Positions 1-8,332 of a stretch of DNA of 58,011 nt are shown piece after piece. Below the pieces are notes generated by a model. It was not told where the DNA came from, ran no database searches, and was given only the letters and a program-made list of their open reading frames with translations. Both the position numbers and the translations under genes were made by a program. This DNA comes from Rhizobiaceae bacterium (GTDB lineage: Bacteria > Pseudomonadota > Alphaproteobacteria > Rhizobiales > Rhizobiaceae). Location of the stretch: positions 1 to 58,011 of the forward strand of contig JAMLJD010000022.1 of NCBI GenBank assembly GCA_023953775.1, read 5' to 3'. Position 1 is the first letter of the stretch. Each line of letters starts with the position of its first letter.

Positions 1-195
1 TTCGACGCGGTTGTCGGCGGCGATCCGGACGCCGCGCGACGGGCGGCGCGGGTGCATATCGACTATGTCGAGCATGCGATGATCGATGCGGAGCGCGAAG
101 GTGAATGGCAACGGATTTCCCGCCTGCGGCTCAGCCAGCGGGAACGGCAGTCGATGGACGGTAGTCCTGCGCGCGAACCACAGGACGCGAATTGA
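1..195 (+). CDS. GntR-family regulator, FCD-type C-terminal end (partial)
   Basis: Open reading frame entering from the left edge and ending in TGA; 64 residues are visible. The helical stretch with DPDAARRAARVHIDYVE is the pattern of the last helices of the FCD ligand-binding domain of FadR/LldR-type GntR regulators, in which acidic and histidine residues bind a metal and a small organic acid. It ends 2 bases before the lutA ATG, on the same strand. Regulators of this type often control lactate utilisation operons, so it probably controls lutABC. The DNA-binding domain lies outside the window, so the family call rests on the tail and the context. Confidence 0.7.
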   Translation, partial: FDAVVGGDPDAARRAARVHIDYVEHAMIDAEREGEWQRISRLRLSQRERQSMDGSPAREPQDAN

Positions 196-197
196 GT

Positions 198-971
198 ATG
201 ATCGATGAGACAATACCGAAGCCGCGGGTCGGCCTGTTCGTCACCTGCCTCGTGGACCTGTTTCGTCCCGCGGTCGGTTTCGCCGCCGTCAAGCTGATGG
301 AGGATGCGGGCTGCAGCGTCGACGTACCGGTCGCGCAGACCTGCTGCGGCCAGCCGGCATACAATTCCGGCGACCGCGCGGATACCGCCGCAATCGCGAA
401 GAACACGATCGAAGCCTTCGAGGATTTCGATTACGTCGTCGCGCCTTCCGGCTCCTGCGCGGGCATGCTCAAGAAGCACTATCCCTCGCTGTTCGCGGAC
501 AACCCGTCGTGGCAGGCACGCGCCCGCGCCCTCTCCGACAAGACGCACGAGCTCGTCAGCTTCCTCACCGATGTTCTGGGCGTGGTCTCGGTCGATGCGC
601 GGCTCGACGCCAGCGTCACCTACCACGATTCCTGCTCGGGCCTGCGGGAGCTCGGCATCCGCGAGCAGCCGCGGCGCCTGCTCGGCACGGTGGCGGGGCT
701 CGAACTCAAGGAACTGCCGGACGCCGACGTCTGCTGTGGTTTCGGCGGAACCTTCTGCGTCAAATATTCCGACATCTCCAACGCCATCGTCTCGCGCAAG
801 ACGGAGCGCATCCGCGAGAGCGGCGCCGAAACGCTGCTCGCCGGCGATCTCGGCTGCCTGATGAACATGGCCGGCAAGCTGAAGCGCGAAGGCTCGACGG
901 TCGAAGTGCGCCACGTCGCCGAAGTGCTTGCCGGAATGACCGACACGGCGCCGATCGGCGGAAAGGGCTGA
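198..971 (+). CDS. lutA: Lactate utilisation protein A (LutA/YkgE), CCG-domain protein
   Basis: 257 residues. It carries two cysteine-rich CCG domains: the first with CLVDLF and TCCGQPAYNSG (about residues 15-55), the second with HDSCSG and CCGFGGTFC (about 145-190). These cysteines hold an unusual iron-sulfur cluster in heterodisulfide-reductase-like subunits. LutA works with LutB and LutC to oxidise L-lactate to pyruvate in the cytoplasm. The ATG at 198 is chosen; a TTG at 192 in frame would overlap the stop codon of the upstream regulator. Four bases separate it from lutB. Confidence 0.93.
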   Translation: MIDETIPKPRVGLFVTCLVDLFRPAVGFAAVKLMEDAGCSVDVPVAQTCCGQPAYNSGDRADTAAIAKNTIEAFEDFDYVVAPSGSCAGMLKKHYPSLFADNPSWQARARALSDKTHELVSFLTDVLGVVSVDARLDASVTYHDSCSGLRELGIREQPRRLLGTVAGLELKELPDADVCCGFGGTFCVKYSDISNAIVSRKTERIRESGAETLLAGDLGCLMNMAGKLKREGSTVEVRHVAEVLAGMTDTAPIGGKG

Positions 972-975
972 GCGC

Positions 976-2412
976 ATGGAGATCACCTCGCCGACCTTCA
1001 AGCGCAATGCGGTTCACGCGCTCGCCGACCGTCAGTTGCAGAAGGCGCTTGGCAATGTCCGGGCCGGCTTCATCGACAAGCGGCGCAAGGCCGTCGACGC
1101 TCTGCCCGAGTTCGACCAGCTTCGCGACAATGCGCGGACGATCAAGGACCACACGCTGGCCAATCTCGACCTCTATCTCGAGGCCTACGAGACGCGGGTG
1201 ACCGAATCCGGCGGCATGGTGCACTGGGCCGAGACAGCGGCCGACGCACGCGGCATCATTCTCGACATCTGCCGGATGAACAATGCCCGCACGGTGACCA
1301 AGGGCAAGTCGATGATCACCGAGGAGATCGGCCTGAACGACTTTCTCGAGGAGGCTGGCGTCCGGCCGGTCGAAACCGATCTCGGCGAGTACATCATCCA
1401 GCTTCGCGGCGAACATCCGAGCCATATCATCGCCCCGGCGGTGCACCTGAACAAGGAGCAGGTCGAGGAGGATTTCCGCCGCGTCCACGACTATCTGCCT
1501 GCCGACCGCGACCTTTCGGAACCGGAAGCGCTCCTGTCGGAGGCGCGCCGTGTCCTGCGCGCCCAGTACTTCCAGGCCGATGTCGGAATCACAGGCGCCA
1601 ATTTCCTCGTCGCCGAAACCGGTTCGTCCATCATCGTCACCAACGAAGGCAATGGCGACCTGACGCAGATCCTGCCGCGCGTCCATATCGTGGTCGCCTC
1701 GATCGAGAAGATCGTGCCGACGCTCGACGACGTTTCGCAGATCCTGCGGGTGCTGGCGCGGTCGGCCACCGGCCAGGACATGAGCGTCTACACGACCGTT
1801 TCGACCGGCCCGCGACGCGCGGGCGATCCCGACGGGCCCGAGGCCTATCACGTCATCCTGCTCGACAATGGCCGGTCCTCGATGCTCGGCACGGAGTTCC
1901 AGGACATGCTGCGCTGCATCCGATGCGGCGCATGCATGAACCACTGCCCGGTCTACCATTCGGTCGGCGGGCACGCCTATGGTTGGGTCTATCCCGGTCC
2001 GATGGGTGCGGTGCTGACGCCGTCGCTGGTCGGCGTCGACAAGGGCGGCCACCTGCCCAACGCCTCGACCTTCTGCGGCCGCTGCGAGGCGGTGTGCCCG
2101 ATGCGCATTCCGCTGCCGAAAATGATGCGGCACTGGCGCGAGCGCGAATTCGAGCGCGGGCTGAACCCGGCCGTCGCCCGCTACGGGCTGAAGTTCTGGG
2201 CATCCTTCGCGCGCCGTCCGGCGCTCTACCGGCTCGCCACCTCGCTGTCGATCCCGGTCTTGTCGGCCTTCGCCGGCGCCCGAAAACGGTTCCGCTACTT
2301 GCCGCTTGCCGGCGGATGGACGCGCCACCGCGATCTGCCGGCGCCGCAGGGACGCACCTTCATGCAGCAGTGGCGCGACCGCGACACGGCCAGACAGGAC
2401 GCGCGGACATGA
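976..2412 (+). CDS. lutB: Lactate utilisation iron-sulfur protein B (LutB/LldF)
   Basis: 478 residues, the usual length of the family. The N-terminal part (about residues 60-300) is the LUD domain, and two ferredoxin-type 4Fe-4S motifs follow: CIRCGACMNHCP near residue 315 and CGRCEAVCP near residue 365. The C-terminal extension (DUF3390-like) contains the basic WREREFERG segment. It is the electron-carrying subunit of the lactate oxidation complex. The stop codon overlaps the lutC start in an ATGA arrangement, which points to translational coupling. Confidence 0.94.
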   Translation: MEITSPTFKRNAVHALADRQLQKALGNVRAGFIDKRRKAVDALPEFDQLRDNARTIKDHTLANLDLYLEAYETRVTESGGMVHWAETAADARGIILDICRMNNARTVTKGKSMITEEIGLNDFLEEAGVRPVETDLGEYIIQLRGEHPSHIIAPAVHLNKEQVEEDFRRVHDYLPADRDLSEPEALLSEARRVLRAQYFQADVGITGANFLVAETGSSIIVTNEGNGDLTQILPRVHIVVASIEKIVPTLDDVSQILRVLARSATGQDMSVYTTVSTGPRRAGDPDGPEAYHVILLDNGRSSMLGTEFQDMLRCIRCGACMNHCPVYHSVGGHAYGWVYPGPMGAVLTPSLVGVDKGGHLPNASTFCGRCEAVCPMRIPLPKMMRHWREREFERGLNPAVARYGLKFWASFARRPALYRLATSLSIPVLSAFAGARKRFRYLPLAGGWTRHRDLPAPQGRTFMQQWRDRDTARQDART

Positions 2413-3080
2413 GCGGACGCGAGACAGTACTGTCGAAGATACGGGCTTCGCTCGGTACGCCTGCCGGCGACGATGCGCGCAGGTCTATCGTCGAGGCGCG
2501 GATGTCGCGCCCCCCGAAAGGCGTCATTCCGGCGCGCGGACAGCTCGCCGCTCCCGAACGCGTCGGACTGTTCTGTGAGATGGCGGAACAGGCCAATGCG
2601 ACGGTCGACCGCGTCAAGTCGCCGGACCTCGTGCCGAAGGCTGTCTCCGCCTATCTGCGCGACCGCAACCTGGCTCCGTCGGTGCGCATGGGCGACGACC
2701 GCAGGCTGTCGAAAATGCCCTGGGCGGAGCAGAAATCGCTCGAGATCGGCCGCGGCCGCTCGGACGGCGACGACGAGGTCGGCGTCAGCCACGCGCTGGG
2801 CGGCGTCGCGGAGACCGGAACACTGATGCTGGTCTCGGGCAAGGACAATCCGACGACGATCAACTTCCTCCCCGAACACCATATCGTCGTCGTCAACGCG
2901 AAGGACATCGACGGCGATCTCGAGTCGCTGTTCGGGCGAATCCGTAGGAAATTCGGCCGCGGCGCCATGCCGCGCACCGTCAACATGGTCACCGGACCTT
3001 CCCGCTCCGGCGACATCGAACAGAAGCTTCTGCTGGGCGCGCACGGTCCGCGCGCGCTGCATATCGTCGTCGTCGGGTAG
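2409..3080 (+). CDS. lutC: Lactate utilisation protein C (LutC), LUD domain
   Basis: 223 residues, starting at an ATG that overlaps the lutB stop by four bases. The core has the LUD-domain signature GVAETGTLML followed by an HHIVVV strand, as in LutC/YkgG proteins. It is the third component of the cytoplasmic lactate oxidation complex. The N-terminal 60 residues are basic and variable, as usual for the family. Only one base separates its stop from the next gene, a metallophosphatase, which therefore belongs to the same transcript. Confidence 0.92.
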   Translation: MSGRETVLSKIRASLGTPAGDDARRSIVEARMSRPPKGVIPARGQLAAPERVGLFCEMAEQANATVDRVKSPDLVPKAVSAYLRDRNLAPSVRMGDDRRLSKMPWAEQKSLEIGRGRSDGDDEVGVSHALGGVAETGTLMLVSGKDNPTTINFLPEHHIVVVNAKDIDGDLESLFGRIRRKFGRGAMPRTVNMVTGPSRSGDIEQKLLLGAHGPRALHIVVVG

Positions 3081-3081
3081 G

Positions 3082-3822
3082 ATGACGGAGGGCGTTCACT
3101 TCCTCGATGCGCGCGCGCCCGAAGGCATGCGGCTCTACGCGATCGGCGATATTCACGGGCGCCGCGACCTCATCGAGCGGATGCACGGCGCGATCGGCGA
3201 GGATCTCGCCCGCGACCCGCCGACCGACTGGCGCATCATCCACCTCGGCGACTACACCGATCGCGGGCCGGACACGAAGGGCGTGCTCGACTTCCTCGTG
3301 GCGGCGGGCAAGCGCGACAGCCGGGTGCTCTCGATCGCCGGGAACCACGATGTCGGCATGCTCGAATTCCTCGACCGGCCGGACATCGACAGCCTGTTCG
3401 CGCATTATGGCGGCAAGCAGACGGCGCGGTCCTACGGCGTCGACATCGATTTCGCGAATCGCGCCTCGATGCTCAAAGGTCACGCGGAGTTGCTGGAGGC
3501 CATTCCCGAAGCCCATTTCACCTTCCTGAAGACGCTGCCGTTCTGGGTCGCCTTCGGAGACTATTATTTCTGCCATGCGGGGGTCAGGCCCGGCGTGGCG
3601 CTCGACGCGCAGGACTCCGAGGACCTGATGTGGATCCGCGACGATTTCCACAATTACCCCGGGCTGTTGCCGAAGGTGGTCGTGCATGGCCACACGCCGG
3701 TCGGCGAGGCCGAGTTCCACGCCAACCGGGTGAACGTCGATACCACCGCCGTGCTGTCGGGCGTGCTTACGGCGTTCGTCGCCGACGGCGAGCAAAAGCG
3801 GCTGCTGCAGGTCGAGGGGTAA
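3082..3822 (+). CDS. PP2A-like metallophosphatase (serine/threonine or Ap4A type)
   Basis: 246 residues. The metallophosphoesterase motifs come in order: GDIHG (near residue 23), GDYTDRG (near 56), GNHD (near 86), a later CHAGVRPG and HGHTP. The GDYTDRG form and the HAGVRPG block place it with bacterial PPP-family protein phosphatases and the related diadenosine tetraphosphatases. These use a two-metal centre to hydrolyse phosphoesters. It starts one base after lutC and so is probably co-transcribed with lactate oxidation. The substrate cannot be told from the sequence, and the link with lactate metabolism is inferred from position only. Confidence 0.88.
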   Translation: MTEGVHFLDARAPEGMRLYAIGDIHGRRDLIERMHGAIGEDLARDPPTDWRIIHLGDYTDRGPDTKGVLDFLVAAGKRDSRVLSIAGNHDVGMLEFLDRPDIDSLFAHYGGKQTARSYGVDIDFANRASMLKGHAELLEAIPEAHFTFLKTLPFWVAFGDYYFCHAGVRPGVALDAQDSEDLMWIRDDFHNYPGLLPKVVVHGHTPVGEAEFHANRVNVDTTAVLSGVLTAFVADGEQKRLLQVEG

Positions 3823-3849
3823 GTCGCGGAAGGTACTAAAGCGTGAGTA

Positions 3850-3990
3850 TCAGCGCACGACGGCGCTGATTCCGTAGCCGTCGGTGGCCGGGTTGCCGGC
3901 CGTAGCGTCGGCGGCATAGATACCAACGCCGGTCAGGACGATCGCGGAAATCATCAGGAACGAAAGAAGTGCGGTTTTCACGAGCGTCAT
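3850..3990 (-). CDS. Small membrane or exported protein, 46 residues
   Basis: Starts with MTLVKTALLSFLMIS, a short basic end followed by a hydrophobic stretch to about residue 27, then a polar tail ending in ISAVVR. It could be a single-pass inner-membrane protein or carry a signal peptide. An AGGAAA stretch lies about 10-13 bases before the ATG. It lies alone in the gap between the convergent-side end of the lut operon and the next + gene. No family is recognised. The start, the hydrophobic segment and the possible ribosome site argue for a real gene, but there is no independent proof. Confidence 0.5.
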   Translation of the reverse strand: MTLVKTALLSFLMISAIVLTGVGIYAADATAGNPATDGYGISAVVR

Positions 3991-4199
3991 CTCGGTTCGA
4001 TTTCCTGCAATCGTGGTCCAACAGAGTTACTGAACAGTTGATTTCGGCGCCAAAAGCGACGCGGCGCCCTTCTATGCCGGGATAACGGACGACGCCAGAA
4101 CCAGTTCCGCGCGCCTTTCCGATTGACCAAACGCCGTGTCAGAAATGCAACTATGCGCACCGCACGCCCATGCACACCGCGCTCCGGAGGGGACGTCCG

Positions 4200-4847
4200 A
4201 TGTCCTTGCAGAACCGTGTCGATCCGTTTGGCGCCATTCACGCGGATCCCGCCCGCGGGATGTTCACGGGCAACCGCGGCATCATTCACGACCCCAACAC
4301 CCGAACGCTGCTCGGCCGGCGCTGGACGACAAAGGCGTGGATCGTCTGCACGCTGCATCTCGGCGACCGGCGCCGCGACGTGATGGGCCGCAACGGACCG
4401 ACTGGCGGCGCCGGCTGGACGGAACTGTTCTTCCTCGACGAGGTCACCGCGCTGGCCGCCGGCCACAGGCCCTGCTTCTACTGCCGCCGGCCCGACGCGA
4501 GGCACTTCCAGTCCTGTTTCGCCGCCGGCAACGGTCTGGCGCGGGTTTCCGCCCCGTCGATGGACGGGCTGCTGCACGGCCAGCGGCCGCTTTCCGGCGG
4601 GCCGCGACCGGTCCTTGACGCGGCAGCGATCGCCGCGCTGCCGGACGGCGCAGTTATCGCATCCCGGGGAAGGCCTTTCGCCGTCCTGCGCGACACGCTG
4701 CGTCCCTGGAGCCACGCAGGCTACGACAGGCCGATAGCCGCCGGTGCGCTCGATCCTGTGGAGACGACCCTGGTCACGCCGTTATCGACCGTCGCGGCAC
4801 TTCGATCAGGGTTCAAGCCCGTCTGGCACCCATCGGCAGGCGCTTGA
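4200..4847 (+). CDS. Uncharacterised conserved protein with CFYCRR motif
   Basis: 215 residues. The ATG at 4200 is preceded by GGAGGGG at good spacing, so it is preferred to an upstream in-frame ATG at 4170. Visible blocks are GNRGIIHD (near residue 22), RRWTTKAWIVC, VMGRNGP, ELFFLDEVTALAAGHRPC and CFYCRR (near residue 99). This pattern recurs in unannotated alphaproteobacterial proteins. The paired cysteines could bind a metal, but with only one CxxC a zinc site would need other ligands. It lies just upstream of rsmE on the same strand, with 31 bases between them. No function can be given. Confidence 0.8.
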   Translation: MSLQNRVDPFGAIHADPARGMFTGNRGIIHDPNTRTLLGRRWTTKAWIVCTLHLGDRRRDVMGRNGPTGGAGWTELFFLDEVTALAAGHRPCFYCRRPDARHFQSCFAAGNGLARVSAPSMDGLLHGQRPLSGGPRPVLDAAAIAALPDGAVIASRGRPFAVLRDTLRPWSHAGYDRPIAAGALDPVETTLVTPLSTVAALRSGFKPVWHPSAGA

Positions 4848-4878
4848 CCCGCACGGTGTCCCTGACCGACATAGGCGC

Positions 4879-5631
4879 ATGCGCGCGCATCACAAGCTTC
4901 AGCGGCTCTACCTCAATGACGATCTCCGCGAGGGCGCTGCCGTCACGCTCGACAGGGACCAGAGCCACTATCTCGCCACCGTGCTGCGCATGGCGGAAGG
5001 CGATTCCGTCCTGGTCTTCAACGGCCGCGACGGCGAGTTTGTCGCCCGCCTCGCCGCCGCGGGCAGGAAGGCCGTCACGCTGGCCGTTGGCGATCGCACG
5101 CGCGAACCGGCGCCGTCGCCCGACCTTGCATACTGCTTCGCGCCGCTCAAATCCGCGCGGCTCGGCTACATGGTCCAGAAGGCCGTCGAAATGGGCGCGG
5201 GCGTCCTCCAGCCGGTCGTCACGCAGCATACCCAGAATGCCAGGACGCCGGTCGAGCGCATGCGGGCCAACGCGATCGAGGCGGCCGAGCAATGCGGCGC
5301 CCTGAGCGTCGCGGATGTCCGCGAAGCGGTGAAGTTCGAGCGGCTGATCGAAGACTGGGACCCCGAGCGGCGACTGATCTTCTGCGACGAGGCGGCGACG
5401 GGCGCTCCGCTCGACAGCCTGCACGCGCTCGGACCCGGCAAGACGGGCCTCCTCGTCGGGCCGGAAGGCGGGTTTTCCAGCGACGAGCGCGCAAGGCTGC
5501 TCGCATTGCCCTTCGTCAGGGCCATTTCGCTCGGCCCGCGCATCCTCAGGGCGGACACGGCGGCGGTCGCCGCGCTGGCGCTGGTGCAGTCCGCCATCGG
5601 CGACTGGCGTCGATCAAGAAGCGTTGAGTGA
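4879..5631 (+). CDS. rsmE: 16S rRNA (uracil-1498-N3)-methyltransferase RsmE
   Basis: 250 residues from the ATG at 4879, which gives the expected N-terminus MRAHHKLQRLYL (a PUA-like RNA-binding domain to about residue 70). The SPOUT methyltransferase domain follows, with FAPLKSARLGYMVQKAVEMG and the knot motifs GLLVGPEGGFS (near residue 190) and ISLGPRILRADTA (near 218). The enzyme methylates N3 of U1498 in helix 44 of 16S rRNA using SAM. An upstream in-frame start at 4744 would overlap the preceding gene and add an unlikely basic tail. Confidence 0.95.
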   Translation: MRAHHKLQRLYLNDDLREGAAVTLDRDQSHYLATVLRMAEGDSVLVFNGRDGEFVARLAAAGRKAVTLAVGDRTREPAPSPDLAYCFAPLKSARLGYMVQKAVEMGAGVLQPVVTQHTQNARTPVERMRANAIEAAEQCGALSVADVREAVKFERLIEDWDPERRLIFCDEAATGAPLDSLHALGPGKTGLLVGPEGGFSSDERARLLALPFVRAISLGPRILRADTAAVAALALVQSAIGDWRRSRSVE

Positions 5632-5722
5632 GTCGTCAGGATTTTTCGCTTGATCGGATGGCGGGTTTGCGGCCATCACTCGCCCGCCGACGCAAGTGCG
5701 GCCGCAGAACGAGGACGCAGTG

Positions 5723-7096
5723 ATGGCGCGTGACACCACCGATTCCAGCCCCGTCGAGGGCTTTGACGCGCTGGTCGGCTACATGGCGCAGGGCGAGAAG
5801 CCCGAATCCGAGTGGCGGATCGGAACGGAGCACGAAAAGTTTCCGTTCTATGTCGACGGCAATGCGCCGGTTCCCTATGGCGGCGACCACGGCATCCGGG
5901 CGCTGCTCGAAGGCATGCGTAAGGTGCTCGGCTGGGATCCGATCGTCGATGCCGGTCACATCATCGGGCTCGTCGAGCCGACCGGACAGGGCGCGATCTC
6001 GCTCGAGCCCGGCGGCCAGTTCGAACTCTCGGGCGCACCGCTCGAGACGATCCATCAGACCTGCCGCGAGGGCAACGCCCATCTCGCGCAGCTGCGCCAG
6101 ATCGCCGAACCGCTCGGCATCCGGTTTCTCGGCCTTGGCGGCAGCCCGAAATGGACGCTTGCCGAGACGCCGCGCATGCCGAAATCGCGCTACGACATCA
6201 TGACCGCCTACATGCCGAAGGTCGGCAGCCACGGCCTCGACATGATGTACCGCAGCTGCACCATCCAGGTGAATCTCGACTTCTCGTCGGAAGCCGACAT
6301 GCGGCGCAAGATGCAGGTCTCGTTGAAGCTGCAGCCGCTGGCGACCGCGCTGTTCGCCAATTCCCCGTTCACGGAGGGCAAGCCGAACGGCTTCCAGTCC
6401 TGGCGGGGCGAAATCTGGCGCGACACCGACAACCAGCGTTCGGGCCTGCTCCCGTTCTGCTTCTCGCCGGAATTCGGCTATGCGGACTATGCCGAATGGG
6501 CGCTCGACGTGCCGATGTATTTCCTGATCCGTGACGGCCGCTATCACGACGTCACCCACGTCACCTTCCGCCAGTTCATGGACGGCGCCCTGCGCAACGA
6601 GGTGCCGGACGGCATGCCGACCATGGGCGACTGGGCGAACCATCTTTCGACGCTGTTTCCCGATGTCCGCCTGAAGCGTTTCCTGGAAATGCGCGGCGCG
6701 GATGGCGGGCCGTGGCGGCGCATCTGCGCGCTGCCGGCCTTCTGGGTCGGCCTGCTCTATGACGACGCCGCCCTCGACGCCGCCGAAACGCTGACCGGCG
6801 CATGGACCTTCGAGGACGTCTCGGCCATGCGGGACGCCGTTCCGACCGAAGGCCTCGACGCGGTGATCCGCAACCGCCCGCTCGTCGAAGTCGCGCGCGA
6901 CGTGCTCCAGATCTCGCGCACCGGCCTCGCCAACCGCGACCGTCGCAACGCCGACGGCTACGACGAGACGCATTTCCTGGCGCCGCTGGAGGAAGCCGTG
7001 GCACGCGGCACAACGAGCGCGCAGGAAATGGTCACGGCCTATCACACGCGCTGGGGCGGCTCGATCGAGCCGGTCTTCCTGGAGTACGCGTATTAG
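5723..7096 (+). CDS. gshA: Glutamate-cysteine ligase (GshA, GCS2-like plant/alphaproteobacterial type)
   Basis: 457 residues, the length typical of alphaproteobacterial GshA. It makes gamma-glutamylcysteine from glutamate, cysteine and ATP, the first step of glutathione synthesis. Conserved blocks are WRIGTEHEKF near residue 32, GAISLEPGGQFELSG near 94, and MYRSCTIQVNLDF near 175. The ATG at 5723 has GAGGA upstream; a GTG at 5696 is less likely. gshB is not in the window. A LysR regulator resembling LsrB, a known activator of glutathione genes in Sinorhizobium, lies about 5 kb downstream. Confidence 0.94.
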   Translation: MARDTTDSSPVEGFDALVGYMAQGEKPESEWRIGTEHEKFPFYVDGNAPVPYGGDHGIRALLEGMRKVLGWDPIVDAGHIIGLVEPTGQGAISLEPGGQFELSGAPLETIHQTCREGNAHLAQLRQIAEPLGIRFLGLGGSPKWTLAETPRMPKSRYDIMTAYMPKVGSHGLDMMYRSCTIQVNLDFSSEADMRRKMQVSLKLQPLATALFANSPFTEGKPNGFQSWRGEIWRDTDNQRSGLLPFCFSPEFGYADYAEWALDVPMYFLIRDGRYHDVTHVTFRQFMDGALRNEVPDGMPTMGDWANHLSTLFPDVRLKRFLEMRGADGGPWRRICALPAFWVGLLYDDAALDAAETLTGAWTFEDVSAMRDAVPTEGLDAVIRNRPLVEVARDVLQISRTGLANRDRRNADGYDETHFLAPLEEAVARGTTSAQEMVTAYHTRWGGSIEPVFLEYAY

Positions 7097-7291
7097 GGTC
7101 AGGACCTGGAGAAAAAAGCGACGACCGCAGCGATGCGAATGGCATGGCGCCTCTTCCAGGACAAAGCGTCATCCGCCACAACCGTCGGGTGCCGGTAGAG
7201 AGCCCCACAGGACCCGGGTGCCCGGCAGGCTGGGCACTGCATGGCACTACCTGTGCCAAGACACTCCCAGTGACCGGTCGGAGGCATGCCG

Positions 7292-8062
7292 ATGAAAAGC
7301 GACTACCTCGCAACCAACAGGGACATCTGGAATGCCGACGCGGCCAACTGGGTGGAACTCGCCAGAAGTCGCTGGAGCCTCGATACCCCGGCATGGGGAA
7401 CATGGGACAATCCGGAAGCGACACTGAAACTGCTGCCGGCTGACATGACGGATGTGGACGCTATCGAGCTCGGATGCGGGACGGGATACGTGTCGGCTTG
7501 GATGAACCGACGCGGCGCGCGGGTCACGGCGATCGACATCTCCACCGAGCAACTGGCAACCGCGCGGCGCATGGCAGACGAGCACGGCGTGGACATCACT
7601 TTCATCGAGGGAAATGCCGAAACGACTGGATTGCCGGATGCCTCGTTCGACTTCGCGATCTCGGAGTATGGTGCATCGATCTGGTGTCCGCCGGACAAAT
7701 GGTTGCGGGAGGCATGGCGATTGCTGCGCCCACGCGGTCGTTTGGTCTTTCTGGGAAACCATCCACTATCGCTGATCTGTTCGCCCCTCGACGGCTCGCC
7801 CGCCGACCGGATGCTGCATCGCCCCTACCGCGAGATGTGGGGGGCGGACTGGACGGAGGTTGAATACGAGCCAACCGGTGTGTGCTTCAACCTGACAATG
7901 TCGGGCTGGATGGACCTGTTCAGCGACATCGGGTTTGAAGTCACCGGGTATCACGAGCTTTACGCCCCTGAGAACGAGATGGGCACGCGCGCAGCTATTC
8001 CCGCGGAATGGGCCAAGAGCTACCCGGTCGAACAGGTCTGGAAACTGAGGAAGAGCGAGTGA
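7292..8062 (+). CDS. Class I SAM-dependent methyltransferase
   Basis: 256 residues. Motif I reads ELGCGTGYVSAWM (near residue 56), followed by VTAIDIS with the acidic residue that binds SAM ribose, then a Methyltransf_11-type block DASFDFAISEYG and LREAWRLLRPRGRLVF. Of two close ATGs the one at 7292 is preferred because GGAGG lies seven bases upstream, whereas it is almost adjacent to the one at 7286. The gene sits alone between gshA and a DUF937 protein, with about 190 and 270 bases of non-coding sequence around it. The substrate is unknown; it may act on a small molecule. Confidence 0.88.
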   Translation: MKSDYLATNRDIWNADAANWVELARSRWSLDTPAWGTWDNPEATLKLLPADMTDVDAIELGCGTGYVSAWMNRRGARVTAIDISTEQLATARRMADEHGVDITFIEGNAETTGLPDASFDFAISEYGASIWCPPDKWLREAWRLLRPRGRLVFLGNHPLSLICSPLDGSPADRMLHRPYREMWGADWTEVEYEPTGVCFNLTMSGWMDLFSDIGFEVTGYHELYAPENEMGTRAAIPAEWAKSYPVEQVWKLRKSE

Positions 8063-8172
8063 CGGCTTTGACCGCAACCCGGTCGATGCCCGCATCCTGT
8101 CGAACGTCCGCTGTCGGTCGACGCCGCCGGAAAGGTTGGAACCTGTCGACAGGCCCTGCCCCAAGTCTCCTT

Positions 8173-8210
8173 CAAGCCGTGCTGTAGCTTGCAAGCCGTA
8201 CCGTAGCTTG
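8173..8210. repeat. Tandem imperfect 19-bp repeat
   Basis: Two adjacent 19-base units, CAAGCCGTGCTGTAGCTTG at 8173 and CAAGCCGTACCGTAGCTTG at 8192, differ at two positions. Each unit begins with CAAGC and ends with GCTTG, so each is itself partly palindromic. The repeat lies in the 270-base gap between the methyltransferase gene and the DUF937 gene. A regulatory or purely mutational origin is possible. Confidence 0.7.
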
Positions 8211-8301
8211 CATTGAGGCATCGGCCGCCTCTGCGATGGCGGCGACCCGCGCGTCGTCGGTTGCCGCGAAACAGGTTGCGCGGTCCCGTGTTTGGTTTAC
8301 C

Positions 8302-8321
8302 CTCCGGCAAAACTGCCGGAG
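8302..8321 (+). promoter_or_regulatory. Leader hairpin covering the ribosome binding site of the DUF937 gene
   Basis: Perfect 8-bp inverted repeat, CTCCGGCA and TGCCGGAG, with a four-base AAAC loop. Its 3' arm contains the GGAG that is the best Shine-Dalgarno candidate for the ATG at 8333. If the hairpin forms in the mRNA, it would hide that site. No T-run follows, so it is not a standard terminator. Confidence 0.5.
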
Positions 8322-8332
8322 AAAACGCTGCC

